From an uncultured Streptomyces sp. (GTDB lineage: Bacteria; Actinomycetota; Actinomycetes; Streptomycetales; Streptomycetaceae): a stretch of DNA of 64,000 nucleotides. Position numbers and translations under genes: made by a program. The notes beneath the pieces are model-generated. The model worked only from the letters and a program-made list of their open reading frames with translations. It made no database searches and was not told the origin of the DNA. Position 1 is the stretch's first letter, and each line of letters begins with the position of its first letter. The DNA lies in assembly GCF_947488945.1 (NCBI RefSeq), contig NZ_CANLBS010000001.1, positions 248,001-312,000 of the forward strand. The letters run 5' to 3'. Positions 17,206 to 26,286 of the stretch are shown here, one piece after another.

Positions 17206-18087
17206 ATGAGCGAAGCACTCGATTCCCTGCTCGATCTGCTCGACCTGGAGCAGATCGAGCAGGACATCTTCCGGGGCACCAGCCGTTCCGCGGTCGTGCC
17301 CCGCGTGTTCGGCGGCCAGGTCGCGGCGCAGGCACTGGTCGCCGCGGGCCGTACGGTTCCCGGCGACCGGGGCGCGCACTCGCTCCATTCGTACTTCCTG
17401 CGGATGGGCGACCCCGGCGCGCCGATCGTCTACACGGTCGACCGCATCCGGGACGGCGGCTCCTTCACCACCCGCCGGGTGGTCGCGGTCCAGCACGGGC
17501 AGCCGATCTTCCACCTGTCGGCGTCGTTCCAGACGCACGAGGACGGGCTGGAGCACCAGGCCCCCATGCCGGACGCCCCGGACCCGCTGACTCTGCCGAC
17601 GGCGGAGGAGATGCTGCCCCGGTACGCGGACCGGTTCACGGATCCCGCCATGGTGGACCGGCTGATCGAGGCGCGGTCCGCGGTCGACCTCCGGTATGTG
17701 CACAAGCCGCCGTTCGCCACCGCGGGCGAGCCGCGCGAGCCGCGTTCGCAGGTGTGGTTCCGCACCCGCGGCAAGCTCGCCGACGATCCGCTGCTGCACG
17801 TCTGCATGGCCACGTACGTCTCCGACATGACGCTGCTGGACTCGGTGCTGCTGGCCCATGGGCGCGGCGGCTGGTCGGTGGGGGACGTGGTCGGGGCGAG
17901 CCTGGACCACGCGATGTGGTTCCACCGGCCCTTCCGGGCGGACGAGTGGCTGCTGTACGACCAGGAGTCGCCGTCGTCCTCCGGCGGGCGCGGTCTCGGC
18001 CAGGCCCGGATCTACACCGAGGACGGCCGCCTGGCGATCACCGTCATCCAGGAGGGACTGGTCAGGGTCCCGCGCGCCCGCCGCTGA
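17206..18087 (+). CDS. tesB: acyl-CoA thioesterase II
   Basis: 293 aa with two hot-dog domains as in TesB. N-terminal features are FGGQVAAQALVAAGRTV and SLHSYFLRMGDPGAPI; the second domain has YVSDMTLLDS with the probable catalytic Asp (about 208), then the Ser-rich QESPSSSGGRG and GLGQARIYTEDGRLA with the conserved Gln (about 265). It hydrolyses medium- and long-chain acyl-CoA to free acid and CoA in the cytoplasm. The length fits the family (about 286-300). It follows the acyl-CoA dehydrogenase gene by 19 bp. Confidence 0.9.
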   Translation: MSEALDSLLDLLDLEQIEQDIFRGTSRSAVVPRVFGGQVAAQALVAAGRTVPGDRGAHSLHSYFLRMGDPGAPIVYTVDRIRDGGSFTTRRVVAVQHGQPIFHLSASFQTHEDGLEHQAPMPDAPDPLTLPTAEEMLPRYADRFTDPAMVDRLIEARSAVDLRYVHKPPFATAGEPREPRSQVWFRTRGKLADDPLLHVCMATYVSDMTLLDSVLLAHGRGGWSVGDVVGASLDHAMWFHRPFRADEWLLYDQESPSSSGGRGLGQARIYTEDGRLAITVIQEGLVRVPRARR

Positions 18088-18163
18088 GCCGCTTGGCCCG
18101 GCGCCCGCCGGACCCGCGGCTCACCCGGAGCACCGCCCGGCCGCGCCGTCGCCCCCGTCCGGA

Positions 18164-18193
18164 CATACTCCCGGGCAAGTCGGTCATACTCCC
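18164..18193. promoter_or_regulatory. direct repeats CATACTCCC, 21 bp apart, before the CDF gene
   Basis: CATACTCCC occurs at 18164 and again at 18185, ending 4 bp before the CDF transporter ATG. The two copies are two helical turns apart. This could be a metal-regulator operator overlapping the start region; no regulator is known. Confidence 0.35.
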
Positions 18194-18197
18194 CCTC

Positions 18198-19208
18198 ATG
18201 GGAGCGGACGAGACGGACAGCACGGCGAACCCGGACGGCGGGCGGGAGCGGAAGAAGGGAGACGGCGGCGGCGGGGAGTCCACCTTCACCGTCATCGTCG
18301 CGGCACTCGCCAACCTGGGCATCGCCGTGGCGAAGGCCGTCGCGGGCCTCGTCAGCGGGTCCAGTGCGATGCTCTCGGAGGCCGCCCACTCGGTGGCCGA
18401 CACCGTCACCGAGGTCATGCTGCTGACCGCCCTGAAGCGGAGCGACAAGCCCGCCGACGAGGAGCACCCGCTGGGCTACGGCCCCGAGCGGTACATCTGG
18501 GCGATGCTGGCCTCGGTCGCGACGTTCGTCGGCGGCGCGGTCTTCTCCCTCTACGACGGGATCCACACGCTGGTCCGGGGCGAGGAACTGGGCGACCCCC
18601 TGGTCTCGTACATTGTGCTGGCCGTGGCCTTCCTGCTGGAGGGCTACTCGCTGCGCACCGGCGTCAAGCAGGTGCGTCGGGAGGCCGCCCGGCTGGAGGC
18701 GTCGACCGGCTACTACCTCCGCAACACCCCGGACACGGCGGTCAAGGCGGTCGTGATGGAGGACTCGGCGGCCCTGGTCGGCCTGGTCCTCGCGGCCGGC
18801 GGGCTGCTCGGCGGCCAGTTGACCGGTTCCGGGGTGTGGGACGGGATCGCGTCGATCCTCATCGGCGTACTGCTGGTGTACGTGGCCTGGGTGCTGGGCC
18901 GTTCCAACGCGCAGCTCCTGATCGGCCGGCCGCTGCCGCCCGCCATGCGGGCCTCGGTGCGGGAGGAACTGCTGTCGGTGTCGGAGATCGTCGAGGTGCT
19001 GGAGCTGACGACGCTGATCCAGGGGCCGACGGAGATCCTGATCGCCGCGAAGGTCGACTTCCGGGACCTGGCCCGCGCCGACCGGATCGAGTGGGCCTGC
19101 GAGCAGGCCGAGGCCCGGCTGCGGGAGCGCTTCCCGTCGGTCCGGCGGGTCTACCTGGACCCCACGCCGGGGCGCGGACAGCGGCGGCCCGCGCCGGACG
19201 GCGGCTGA
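18198..19208 (+). CDS. cation diffusion facilitator (CDF) family transporter
   Basis: 336 aa. After a charged N-terminus (ERKKGDGGGGESTF) come about six hydrophobic segments. SSAMLSEAAHSVADTVTEVM contains the SEAxHSxAD type metal site (about 50-66); a second His/Asp-bearing region is EHPLGYGPERYIWAM. A cytoplasmic domain follows (about 235-320, VREELLSVSEIVEVL). CDF proteins export divalent metals such as Zn, Co or Mn in exchange for protons. The ATG was chosen because the coding pattern begins there; the longer frame overlaps tesB. No metal-specific regulator is adjacent, so the metal is unknown. Confidence 0.85.
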   Translation: MGADETDSTANPDGGRERKKGDGGGGESTFTVIVAALANLGIAVAKAVAGLVSGSSAMLSEAAHSVADTVTEVMLLTALKRSDKPADEEHPLGYGPERYIWAMLASVATFVGGAVFSLYDGIHTLVRGEELGDPLVSYIVLAVAFLLEGYSLRTGVKQVRREAARLEASTGYYLRNTPDTAVKAVVMEDSAALVGLVLAAGGLLGGQLTGSGVWDGIASILIGVLLVYVAWVLGRSNAQLLIGRPLPPAMRASVREELLSVSEIVEVLELTTLIQGPTEILIAAKVDFRDLARADRIEWACEQAEARLRERFPSVRRVYLDPTPGRGQRRPAPDGG

Positions 19209-19253
19209 ACCCGTCCCGCGTGCACCGGCCCCCGTCCACCGCTCACACGTCCG

Positions 19254-19667
19254 CTACGTCTCTCCGGTGGCGGGCTCCGCCCCCGCCGGACCCGCCCGCC
19301 CGGCGGCCGGGGCGCCCACCTTGCGGGCCAGGGTCTGCCGGAGGTCGGTGAGGCGGGCGATCTCGGCGTCCAGGGCGGCCAGCCGCTGCCCGACGACACC
19401 CGGGGAGCCCGGCTCGGTCGCGGTACAGACGACCGGGCCGCCCGAGGCCAGCAGGTGGAGGCGATCGGCGCAGGCGCGTACGTCCTCGACGGTGAGGCCG
19501 GAGGCCAGCAGTTCCCGGACGAGGCGGACCCGCGCCACGTCCTCGGCCCCGTACTCCCGTTGCCCGGAGGAGGTGCGGGCGGGCGGGGCGAGCAGCCCGC
19601 GCTGTTCGTAGAAGCGCAACGCGCGGGGCGTCGTCCCCGCCGACGCCGCCGCGTCCCCGATCCGCAT
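19254..19667 (-). CDS. MerR-family transcriptional regulator
   Basis: 137 aa. The N-terminal MerR winged helix-turn-helix starts at once (MRIGDAAASAGTTPRALRFY, then GQREYGAEDVARVRLVRELLASG). A dimerising coiled coil follows (QRLAALDAEIARLTDLRQTLARKV). Only one Cys is present, so it is not a typical metal or redox sensor. It lies 41 bp downstream of the oxidoreductase gene on the same strand and is almost certainly cotranscribed from the MerR-type promoter at 20857-20888, giving autoregulation together with its target. Confidence 0.87.
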   Translation of the reverse strand: MRIGDAAASAGTTPRALRFYEQRGLLAPPARTSSGQREYGAEDVARVRLVRELLASGLTVEDVRACADRLHLLASGGPVVCTATEPGSPGVVGQRLAALDAEIARLTDLRQTLARKVGAPAAGRAGPAGAEPATGET

Positions 19668-19708
19668 CCCGCACCACCCCCTGCCCGGCCCGCCGGGCAC
19701 GGCGCCCG

Positions 19709-20791
19709 TCAGGAGAACACTTCCACCACGGCACCGCCGAAATGCCGCCCCCGCAGGAGTTCCTCGAACGCGCGCGGAGCGTTGCCCAGTCCCGCGACGG
19801 CGGTGTACGGGAAGGTGATCCGGCCGGAACGCAGCCACGCGCCGAACCGCCGGTTCCACTCCGCGCCGACGTCGGGGTGGTCGCCGCCCGTGTAACCGCG
19901 CACCGACAGCCCCTTGACGATCATCCGGTACGTGTCGATCTCCGCCGGGGCGCTGCCACCGCCGCGGCCGGCCGCCAACTGGCCGGAGAGCGCGCCGACC
20001 AGGGCGAACCGGGCACCGGGGCGGGCGACCGCGACCGCCGCCGTCAGCTGCTCGCCGCCGACCAGGTCCAGCAGGACGTCGATCCCGTCGGGCGCGGCCT
20101 CGGCGAGGCGGCGGGTGAAGTCCTCCGGCCCGCGGAGCACCACGGCGTCGTAGCCGAGCTCGGCCACCAGCCGTTCGGCCTTCGCGGGCGAGCCGGTGGT
20201 ACCGATGACCGTGCCCGCCCCCAGCAGCCGGGCGATCTGGCCCGCGAGGACGCCCACCGCGCCCGCGGCGCCGGTGACCAGCACCGTGTCGCCCGGCCGG
20301 ACCTCGGCGAGCCGGGTCAGCGCCCCGTACGCCGAGGAGCCCTGGGCGAGGTGGGCGACCGGGTCGGGCAGTACGTCCCCGAGGGCGGCGGCGTCACCGG
20401 CGGGCAGAACGGCGTACTCCCGCCAGCCGAGCAGATGGGTCACCGGGTCGCCGGGTCGCAACCGGCTTCCGGCGGGCGCGGCGACGACCTCCCCGACGGC
20501 GGGCCCGATGACGGTGTCGCCGGCCCGCAGCGGGGGCAGCGGCACCCCGTCGTTCTCCGCGCCCATCAGCGTACGGAGCCCCGCGAAGAGGGCGAAGTGG
20601 CTGTTGCGGACGAGCAGTTGTCCCGGTCCGGGCTGCGGGAGCGGGGTCTCCACGACGGTGAGGTGCCGGGCCTCGGGCAGCCCCTCGGGCGTCGCGGCGA
20701 GGCGAATCTCGCGGGAGGTGCGGGGCAGGCCGGGAGCGGCAAGGCTTGCGGGCGGTCCGGGCGGGCCGGACGGGTCGGGCGCTGCGGGCAT
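19709..20791 (-). CDS. MDR-family NADPH-dependent oxidoreductase
   Basis: 360 aa zinc-free medium-chain reductase of the NADPH-dependent enone/quinone reductase kind. The catalytic GroES-like domain starts near residue 25. The nucleotide-binding Rossmann domain has VLVTGAAGAVGVLAGQIARL (about 170-190). No structural-zinc Cys cluster is seen. Such enzymes reduce alpha-beta-unsaturated ketones or quinones and often detoxify electrophiles. It is the first gene of a two-gene operon with a MerR regulator and has a MerR-type overlong promoter upstream, so it is probably induced by its toxic substrate. Confidence 0.85.
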   Translation of the reverse strand: MPAAPDPSGPPGPPASLAAPGLPRTSREIRLAATPEGLPEARHLTVVETPLPQPGPGQLLVRNSHFALFAGLRTLMGAENDGVPLPPLRAGDTVIGPAVGEVVAAPAGSRLRPGDPVTHLLGWREYAVLPAGDAAALGDVLPDPVAHLAQGSSAYGALTRLAEVRPGDTVLVTGAAGAVGVLAGQIARLLGAGTVIGTTGSPAKAERLVAELGYDAVVLRGPEDFTRRLAEAAPDGIDVLLDLVGGEQLTAAVAVARPGARFALVGALSGQLAAGRGGGSAPAEIDTYRMIVKGLSVRGYTGGDHPDVGAEWNRRFGAWLRSGRITFPYTAVAGLGNAPRAFEELLRGRHFGGAVVEVFS

Positions 20792-20856
20792 GCGGGGCTC
20801 CTGGGGTGGAGACGGTGGCCGACGCGCCGGGACACGGTACGGCCGGAGGAGCCCGG

Positions 20857-20888
20857 AAACTAACCCCTGACCCGCGGGTCAGGGTCAA
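20857..20888 (-). promoter_or_regulatory. MerR-type promoter with 20-bp perfect palindrome in the spacer
   Basis: On the minus strand, TTGACC (20888-20883) and TAGTTT (20862-20857) are 20 bp apart (19 if TTAGTT is used). The spacer contains the perfect palindrome CCCTGACCCGCGGGTCAGGG (20865-20884). An overlong spacer with central dyad symmetry is the hallmark of MerR-activated promoters. It lies 66 bp upstream of the oxidoreductase-merR operon. Confidence 0.88.
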
Positions 20889-20972
20889 GAGGGAACGCCG
20901 TACCGGCCGGAAGACCCCGGCACCATCGTCCCGAGCCGCCCCGCACGGCCGGGAGCCGGGCGCAACCGCCCT

Positions 20973-21752
20973 CTACAGCAGTCCCGCCGCGTTCAGCAGG
21001 TAGTCCGTCATCGGGTCGTAGAACCGCGGGTCGAGGACGTGGTCGTCCAGCGGGACGGTGACCTGGAGGGTGCCCTCGGCCTCGCCGAGGAACAGGGCGG
21101 GGTCGTTGCAGTCGGCGTACCCGATGGAGTCGAGGCCCCGCTGTCCGGCGCAGCCCGCCCAGCCGTGGTCGGCGAGGACCAGGTCGGGCTGGGGACTGCC
21201 TTCGCGTTCCAGGCCGTCCAGGATCGCGGCCATCGGCGCGGGCGAGTGGGTGTGCCAGAGCGTCGCGCCGCGTTCCAGCATGGCCACGTCGGCGAACTGG
21301 AGCACCAGGCCCTCGTCGGCGGTGAGACCGCCCGGGATGCGGACGATCTCGCAGCCCGCCCGGCGCAGCGCGTCGGCCGTCTTGCGGTGCACGTCGAGCA
21401 GACCGCCGGGGTGGCCGGTGGCGAACAGGACCCGCTGGGCGCCCTCGGCCGCCTTGCGCAGCCGGTCGGCCATCCGGTCGAGGGCGTCGACGGTCAGCTC
21501 GGGGTCGATGGTGTCCTGGCCGTGCCGGTGGCCGGGGTCGTCGTTGACGCCGCATCTCTCGGCCATGACCGCGAGGACGTCCTGCTCGTCGGTCCACCGG
21601 TCGCCGAGCTCCAGCCCGAGCCAGTAGTGCCGGTCGCCGTTGGCAAGGCTGCGGTAGTGGGCGAGGTTGTTGTCCCGGGGGGTGGCCACGTCGCCCGCGA
21701 TGCGCGTACGGACGAGATGGTCGACGAGTGCGGCACGGCTCGGTATCGGCAT
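20973..21752 (-). CDS. conserved actinobacterial protein, possibly a phosphatase
   Basis: 259 aa. The sequence has many His/Asp motifs: GHRHGQDTIDPE, FATGHPGGLLDVHRK, TLWHTHSPAPM, VLADHGWAGCAG. This fits a metal-dependent hydrolase, and I recall homologues annotated loosely as phosphatase, but no catalytic family could be fixed from motifs. There is no signal peptide. MPIPSRAALVDHL is taken as the start, with GGGTGG upstream. It lies between the oxidoreductase and TetR genes, same strand, separated from TetR by 212 bp. Confidence 0.75.
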   Translation of the reverse strand: MPIPSRAALVDHLVRTRIAGDVATPRDNNLAHYRSLANGDRHYWLGLELGDRWTDEQDVLAVMAERCGVNDDPGHRHGQDTIDPELTVDALDRMADRLRKAAEGAQRVLFATGHPGGLLDVHRKTADALRRAGCEIVRIPGGLTADEGLVLQFADVAMLERGATLWHTHSPAPMAAILDGLEREGSPQPDLVLADHGWAGCAGQRGLDSIGYADCNDPALFLGEAEGTLQVTVPLDDHVLDPRFYDPMTDYLLNAAGLL

Positions 21753-21964
21753 GCCACCCATTGTGCCGTCCGGGCCGCCCGCCGGGCCCGTCGTCTTGCA
21801 CGGTGGACCGGGGGTGTGCGCGGAGGCCGGGGCTTGCGTGGAGGGGCCGGGTGCACGCGTACCGCGGCGCGGGCCGGGCCGTGGACACGGGAGGCGGTCA
21901 CATGGAGGGCGGGAACGGGGGCGCGGCGCCGGGGCTATGGCGCGTACGGCTTTGGGGCGGGCGG

Positions 21965-22585
21965 TTACCGGGGCTCTGCCGCCGCCGCGAAGGCCCCGCG
22001 GGCCAGCCGGTGCAGCAGGGCCGCGGTCGACGCGCGGTCCGGGAGCGCCTCGGGGCGGGTGAGGCGGGGGGTGGAGTTGAGCAGGCCGAAGACGGCGTGC
22101 ACGGTGACGCGGGCCTCGGCCTCGGTGAGCGCCGGGTAGCGGGCGCGCACCACACCGACCCAGACCTCGACGTACTGGCGCTGGAGCCGGCGCACCCGCT
22201 TGCGGTCGTCCTCGCGCAGCCGGTCCAGCTCGCGGTCGTGCAGAGTGATCAGCGGCCGGTCGTCGAGGGCGAAGTCGATGTGGCCCTCGATCAGGGCGTC
22301 CAGCACCGCTTCCGGCGAGCCGCCGGCTCCGTCCCCGGTCCGCGACACGCGGAGCCGTCCGCCCTCCAGCAGCCGCTCGCTGATGCCCACCAGCAGTTCG
22401 GCGAGCATCGCGTCCTTGCCGGGGAAGTGCCGGTAGAGCCCGGGGCCGCTGATGCCGACCGCTGCCCCTATCTCGTCCACGCCGACGCCGTGGAACCCGC
22501 GCTCGGCGAAGAGGCGTGCGGCCTCCCGGAGGATCTGCTCCCGGCGGGCGGGTGCGGCGACGCGGGCCGTGGCATGGGTGCTCAT
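21965..22585 (-). CDS. TetR-family repressor, probably of the acyl-CoA carboxylase operon
   Basis: 206 aa. The TetR helix-turn-helix is clear (REQILREAARLFAERGFHG, then VDEIGAAVGISGPGLYRHFPGKDAML, about 15-60); the C-terminal ligand domain is helical. It diverges from the carboxylase/HMG-lyase/acyl-CoA dehydrogenase operon. Two near-identical 16-bp palindromes lie between the two genes, so it probably represses both and is released by an acyl-CoA or leucine breakdown intermediate. Analogy is to regulators of leucine/isovalerate catabolism; the ligand is inferred. Confidence 0.88.
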   Translation of the reverse strand: MSTHATARVAAPARREQILREAARLFAERGFHGVGVDEIGAAVGISGPGLYRHFPGKDAMLAELLVGISERLLEGGRLRVSRTGDGAGGSPEAVLDALIEGHIDFALDDRPLITLHDRELDRLREDDRKRVRRLQRQYVEVWVGVVRARYPALTEAEARVTVHAVFGLLNSTPRLTRPEALPDRASTAALLHRLARGAFAAAAEPR

Positions 22586-22608
22586 GAGGATTCATTCTAG
22601 ACAGGGCC

Positions 22609-22624
22609 GTTAGCGCTCGTTAAC
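22609..22624. promoter_or_regulatory. TetR operator 1, GTTAGCGCTCGTTAAC
   Basis: Imperfect palindrome 24 bp before the TetR start. It shares GTTARCGCTCRTTAAC with operator 2, whose start lies 25 bp further on. Confidence 0.8.
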
Positions 22625-22633
22625 CTGAAGTGC

Positions 22634-22649
22634 GTTAACGCTCATTAAC
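22634..22649. promoter_or_regulatory. TetR operator 2, GTTAACGCTCATTAAC
   Basis: Second copy, 66 bp before the carboxylase start. The two copies differ at two positions. AT-rich relative to its surroundings, consistent with overlapping the divergent promoters. Confidence 0.8.
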
Positions 22650-22714
22650 CAGGCTCGACGACCGATCCCCGGTGATCTCCGGTCACCGGCGGCGGGGCAA
22701 GGGGGCTCGACACG

Positions 22715-24322
22715 ATGCAGCAGGCACCGGTGCTGACGAGCGCGGCCGATCCCGCCTCCGAGGCCTGGCGGGCCAACGAGGCGGCGCATCTCGCACTCAC
22801 CGACGAGTTGCGGGCGCGGCTCGCGTCCGTCCGGCTGGGCGGGGGTGAGAAGGCCCGTGCCCGGCACGTGGCACGGGGCAAGCTGCTGCCGCGGGAGCGG
22901 GTGGACGCCCTGCTGGACCCGGGCTCTCCCTTCCTGGAGCTGGCGCCGCTGGCCGCCGAGGGGCTGTACGGCGGCGCGGCCCCGGCGGCCGGGGTGATCG
23001 CCGGGATCGGCCGGGTCTCCGGCCGGGAGTGCGTGATCGTCGCCAACGACGCCACGGTCAAGGGCGGCACGTATTACCCGATGACGGTGAAGAAGCACCT
23101 GCGGGCCCAGGAGGTGGCGCTGGAGAACCGTCTCCCCTGCCTGTATCTCGTGGACTCGGGCGGGGCGTTCCTGCCGATGCAGGACGAGGTGTTCCCGGAC
23201 CGGGACCACTTCGGGCGGATCTTCTTCAACCAGGCCCGGATGTCCGCGGCCGGCGTCCCGCAGATCGCGGCGGTGCTGGGTTCCTGCACGGCGGGCGGGG
23301 CGTACGTCCCGGCGATGAGCGACGAGGCCGTGATCGTGCGCGGCCAGGGCACCATCTTCCTCGGCGGTCCGCCACTGGTGAAGGCGGCGACCGGCGAGGT
23401 CGTGACGGCCGAGGAACTGGGCGGCGGCGAGGTGCACTCCCGGATCTCCGGGGTCACCGACCACCTCGCGGAGGACGACGCGCACGCCCTGCGGATCGTC
23501 CGCACCATCGTCTCCACCCTGCCCGCCCGCGGCCCGCTGCCCTGGACCGTCCGGCCCGCGGAGGAACCGAAGGCCGATCCGGCCGGCCTGTACGGCGCGG
23601 TACCGGTCGATCCCCGGACGCCGTACGACGTGCGCGAGGTGATCGCCCGGCTGGTGGACGGATCGCGGTTCGCCGAGTTCAAGGCGGAGTACGGCCAGAC
23701 GCTGGTCACCGGCTTCGCGCACCTGTACGGCCACCCGGTCGGGATCGTCGCCAACAACGGCATCCTCTTCTCGGAGTCCGCGCAGAAGGGGGCCCATTTC
23801 ATCGAGCTGTGCGACCAGCGCGGCATCCCGCTCGTCTTCCTGCAGAACATCTCCGGCTTCATGGTCGGCCGCGACTACGAGGCGGGCGGCATCGCCAAGC
23901 ACGGCGCGAAGATGGTCACGGCCGTCGCCACCACCCGCGTGCCGAAGCTGACCGTGGTGGTTGGCGGCTCGTACGGCGCGGGCAACTACTCGATGTGCGG
24001 CCGGGCCTACTCCCCCCGCTTCCTGTGGATGTGGCCCAACGCGAAGATCTCCGTGATGGGCGGCGAGCAGGCCGCCTCGGTGCTGGCCACCGTCAAGCGG
24101 GACCAGCTCGGCGACGACTGGCCGGCCGCCGACGAGGAGGCGTTCAAGGACCCGATCCGCGCCCAGTACGAGCAGCAGGGCAACGCCTACTACGCCACCG
24201 CCCGGCTCTGGGACGACGGCGTGATCGACCCGCTCGACACTCGCCAGGTCCTCGGGCTGGCCCTGACCGCGTGTGCCAACGCGCCGCTGGGCGAGCCCGG
24301 CTTCGGCGTCTTCCGGATGTGA
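22715..24322 (+). CDS. acyl-CoA carboxylase beta (carboxyltransferase) subunit, methylcrotonyl-CoA type
   Basis: 535 aa with the two crotonase-fold halves of a biotin-dependent carboxyltransferase. It has the oxyanion-hole and CoA-binding glycine motifs ([16 protein letters not shown] and [18 protein letters not shown]), [21 protein letters not shown] and the C-terminal [13 protein letters not shown]. These, and the length, are closer to methylcrotonyl-CoA carboxylase beta than to propionyl-CoA PccB. The reaction moves CO2 from carboxybiotin to 3-methylcrotonyl-CoA in leucine breakdown. AAGGGGG lies upstream of the ATG. It is the first gene of a tightly spaced four-gene operon, under twin TetR operators. 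Confidence 0.9.
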   Translation: MQQAPVLTSAADPASEAWRANEAAHLALTDELRARLASVRLGGGEKARARHVARGKLLPRERVDALLDPGSPFLELAPLAAEGLYGGAAPAAGVIAGIGRVSGRECVIVANDATVKGGTYYPMTVKKHLRAQEVALENRLPCLYLVDSGGAFLPMQDEVFPDRDHFGRIFFNQARMSAAGVPQIAAVLGSCTAGGAYVPAMSDEAVIVRGQGTIFLGGPPLVKAATGEVVTAEELGGGEVHSRISGVTDHLAEDDAHALRIVRTIVSTLPARGPLPWTVRPAEEPKADPAGLYGAVPVDPRTPYDVREVIARLVDGSRFAEFKAEYGQTLVTGFAHLYGHPVGIVANNGILFSESAQKGAHFIELCDQRGIPLVFLQNISGFMVGRDYEAGGIAKHGAKMVTAVATTRVPKLTVVVGGSYGAGNYSMCGRAYSPRFLWMWPNAKISVMGGEQAASVLATVKRDQLGDDWPAADEEAFKDPIRAQYEQQGNAYYATARLWDDGVIDPLDTRQVLGLALTACANAPLGEPGFGVFRM

Positions 24323-24336
24323 GGGTGAGGACTTCC

Positions 24337-26286
24337 ATGTTCAGCACTGTTCTGGTCGCCAACCGCGGCGAGATCGCCGTACGGGTGGTGAGGACCCTGC
24401 GCGCGCTCGCCGTCCGGTCGGTCGCCGTGTACAGCGACGCGGACGCCGGCGCCCGGCACGTACGGGAGGCCGACACCGCGGTGCGGATCGGGCCGGCGCC
24501 CGCCGCGCACAGCTACCTGTCGGTCCCGGCGCTGCTGGAGGCGGCCCGCCGCACCGGCGCCGAGGCCGTCCACCCGGGATACGGGTTCCTCGCCGAGAAC
24601 GCCGGGTTCGCGCGGGCCTGTGCCGAGGCGGGGCTGGTCTTCATCGGGCCGCCCGCCCCCGCCATCGCGCTGATGGGCGACAAGATCCGGGCCAAGGAGA
24701 CCGTCGCGGCGGCCGGTGTCCCGGTGGTCCCCGGCTCCTCGGGCAGCGGCCTGACCGACGGGCAGCTCGTCGGGGCGGCCCGCGCCATCGGCATGCCGGT
24801 GCTGCTCAAGCCGTCCGCGGGCGGCGGCGGCAAGGGCATGCGGCTGGTGCACGACGAGGCGCTGCTCGCGGACGAGATCGCGGCGGCCCGGCGGGAGGCG
24901 ACGGCGTCCTTCGGCGACGACACCCTGCTGGTGGAGCGGTGGATCGAGCGGCCGCGCCACATCGAGATCCAGGTGCTGGCCGACGGGCACGGCGGCGTGG
25001 TGCACCTCGGGGAGCGCGAGTGCTCGCTGCAGCGCCGCCACCAGAAGATCGTCGAGGAGGCTCCGTCCGTCCTGCTGGACCCGGCGACCCGGGCGGCGAT
25101 GGGCGAGGCGGCGGTGCGCGCGGCGCGCTCCTGCGGGTACACCGGCGCGGGCACGGTCGAGTTCATCGTGCCGGGCGGCGACCCGTCCGCCTACTGCTTC
25201 ATGGAGATGAACACCCGCCTCCAGGTCGAGCACCCGGTCACCGAACTGGTCACCGGGATCGACCTGGTGGAGTGGCAACTACGGGTCGCGGCCGGGGAGC
25301 GGCTGCCGTTCGCGCAGGAGGACATCTCCTTCAGCGGGCACGCGGTGGAGGCGCGGGTGTGCGCCGAGGATCCGGTCCGCGGCTTCCTGCCGTCCGGCGG
25401 CACGGTCCTCGCGCTGCGTGAGCCGTCCGGCGACGGCGTGCGGACCGACTCCGGGCTGAGCGAGGGCGCGGAGGTCGGCAGCCTGTACGACCCGATGCTG
25501 TCGAAGGTGATCGCCCACGGGCCGGACCGGGAGACCGCGCTGCGGCGGCTGCGGGCGGCCCTCGCGGACACCGTGATCCTCGGCGTGCCGACCAACGCGG
25601 GCTTCCTGCGCCGCCTGCTGGCGCACCCCGCGGTCGTGGCCGGCGAACTGGACACCGGCCTGGTGGAACGCGAGGCGGACGGCCTGGTCGACCCCGAGGT
25701 GCCCGAGGAGGTGTACGCGGCGGCGGCCGCGGTGCGCGGGGACGCGCTGGCGCCGGTCCCGGACGCCTCCGGGTGGACCGACCCGTTCTCCGTACCGAAC
25801 GGCTGGCGCACCGGCGGCGTCCCCGTCCTCCCGTCCTTTCCGCTGCGGGTGCCGGGGCGGGAGCCGGTGGTGCGGCAGGCGCCGCCCGGAGCGGTGGTCG
25901 CGCCGGACGGGGTGAGCGTCGCGCTCGACGGCCTGACCCACCGGTTCCACCGGTCCGGGGCCTGGCTCGGCCGGGACGGCGACACCTGGCACGTCCAGGA
26001 CCACGACCCGGTGGCCGCCGCGCTCGGCGGGGCGGCCCGCGCCGGGGCCGACACGCTGGCCGCCCCGATGCCGGGCACGGTCACGGTGGTGAAGGTGGCC
26101 GTCGGGGACGACGTGGAGGCCGGCCAGAGCCTGCTGGTGGTGGAGGCGATGAAGATGGAGCACGTCATCTCCGCCCCGCACGCCGGAACCGTCACCGAAC
26201 TCGACGTCACGGCGGGCGCCACCGTCGCCATGGACCAGATCCTGGCCGTGGTGACGCCCGCGGCCGCCTCCGGGGAGCACGCATGA
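24337..26286 (+). CDS. acyl-CoA carboxylase alpha subunit (biotin carboxylase plus biotin carrier)
   Basis: 649 aa. The N-terminal ATP-grasp biotin carboxylase starts [20 protein letters not shown] and has the glycine-rich ATP loop [17 protein letters not shown] and [16 protein letters not shown] linker domain follows. The C-terminal biotinyl domain carries EAMKMEH with the biotinylated Lys606. The ATG was chosen 14 bp after the beta-subunit stop; it matches the family N-terminus exactly. With the preceding subunit it forms a methylcrotonyl-CoA-type carboxylase. Confidence 0.92.
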   Translation: MFSTVLVANRGEIAVRVVRTLRALAVRSVAVYSDADAGARHVREADTAVRIGPAPAAHSYLSVPALLEAARRTGAEAVHPGYGFLAENAGFARACAEAGLVFIGPPAPAIALMGDKIRAKETVAAAGVPVVPGSSGSGLTDGQLVGAARAIGMPVLLKPSAGGGGKGMRLVHDEALLADEIAAARREATASFGDDTLLVERWIERPRHIEIQVLADGHGGVVHLGERECSLQRRHQKIVEEAPSVLLDPATRAAMGEAAVRAARSCGYTGAGTVEFIVPGGDPSAYCFMEMNTRLQVEHPVTELVTGIDLVEWQLRVAAGERLPFAQEDISFSGHAVEARVCAEDPVRGFLPSGGTVLALREPSGDGVRTDSGLSEGAEVGSLYDPMLSKVIAHGPDRETALRRLRAALADTVILGVPTNAGFLRRLLAHPAVVAGELDTGLVEREADGLVDPEVPEEVYAAAAAVRGDALAPVPDASGWTDPFSVPNGWRTGGVPVLPSFPLRVPGREPVVRQAPPGAVVAPDGVSVALDGLTHRFHRSGAWLGRDGDTWHVQDHDPVAAALGGAARAGADTLAAPMPGTVTVVKVAVGDDVEAGQSLLVVEAMKMEHVISAPHAGTVTELDVTAGATVAMDQILAVVTPAAASGEHA

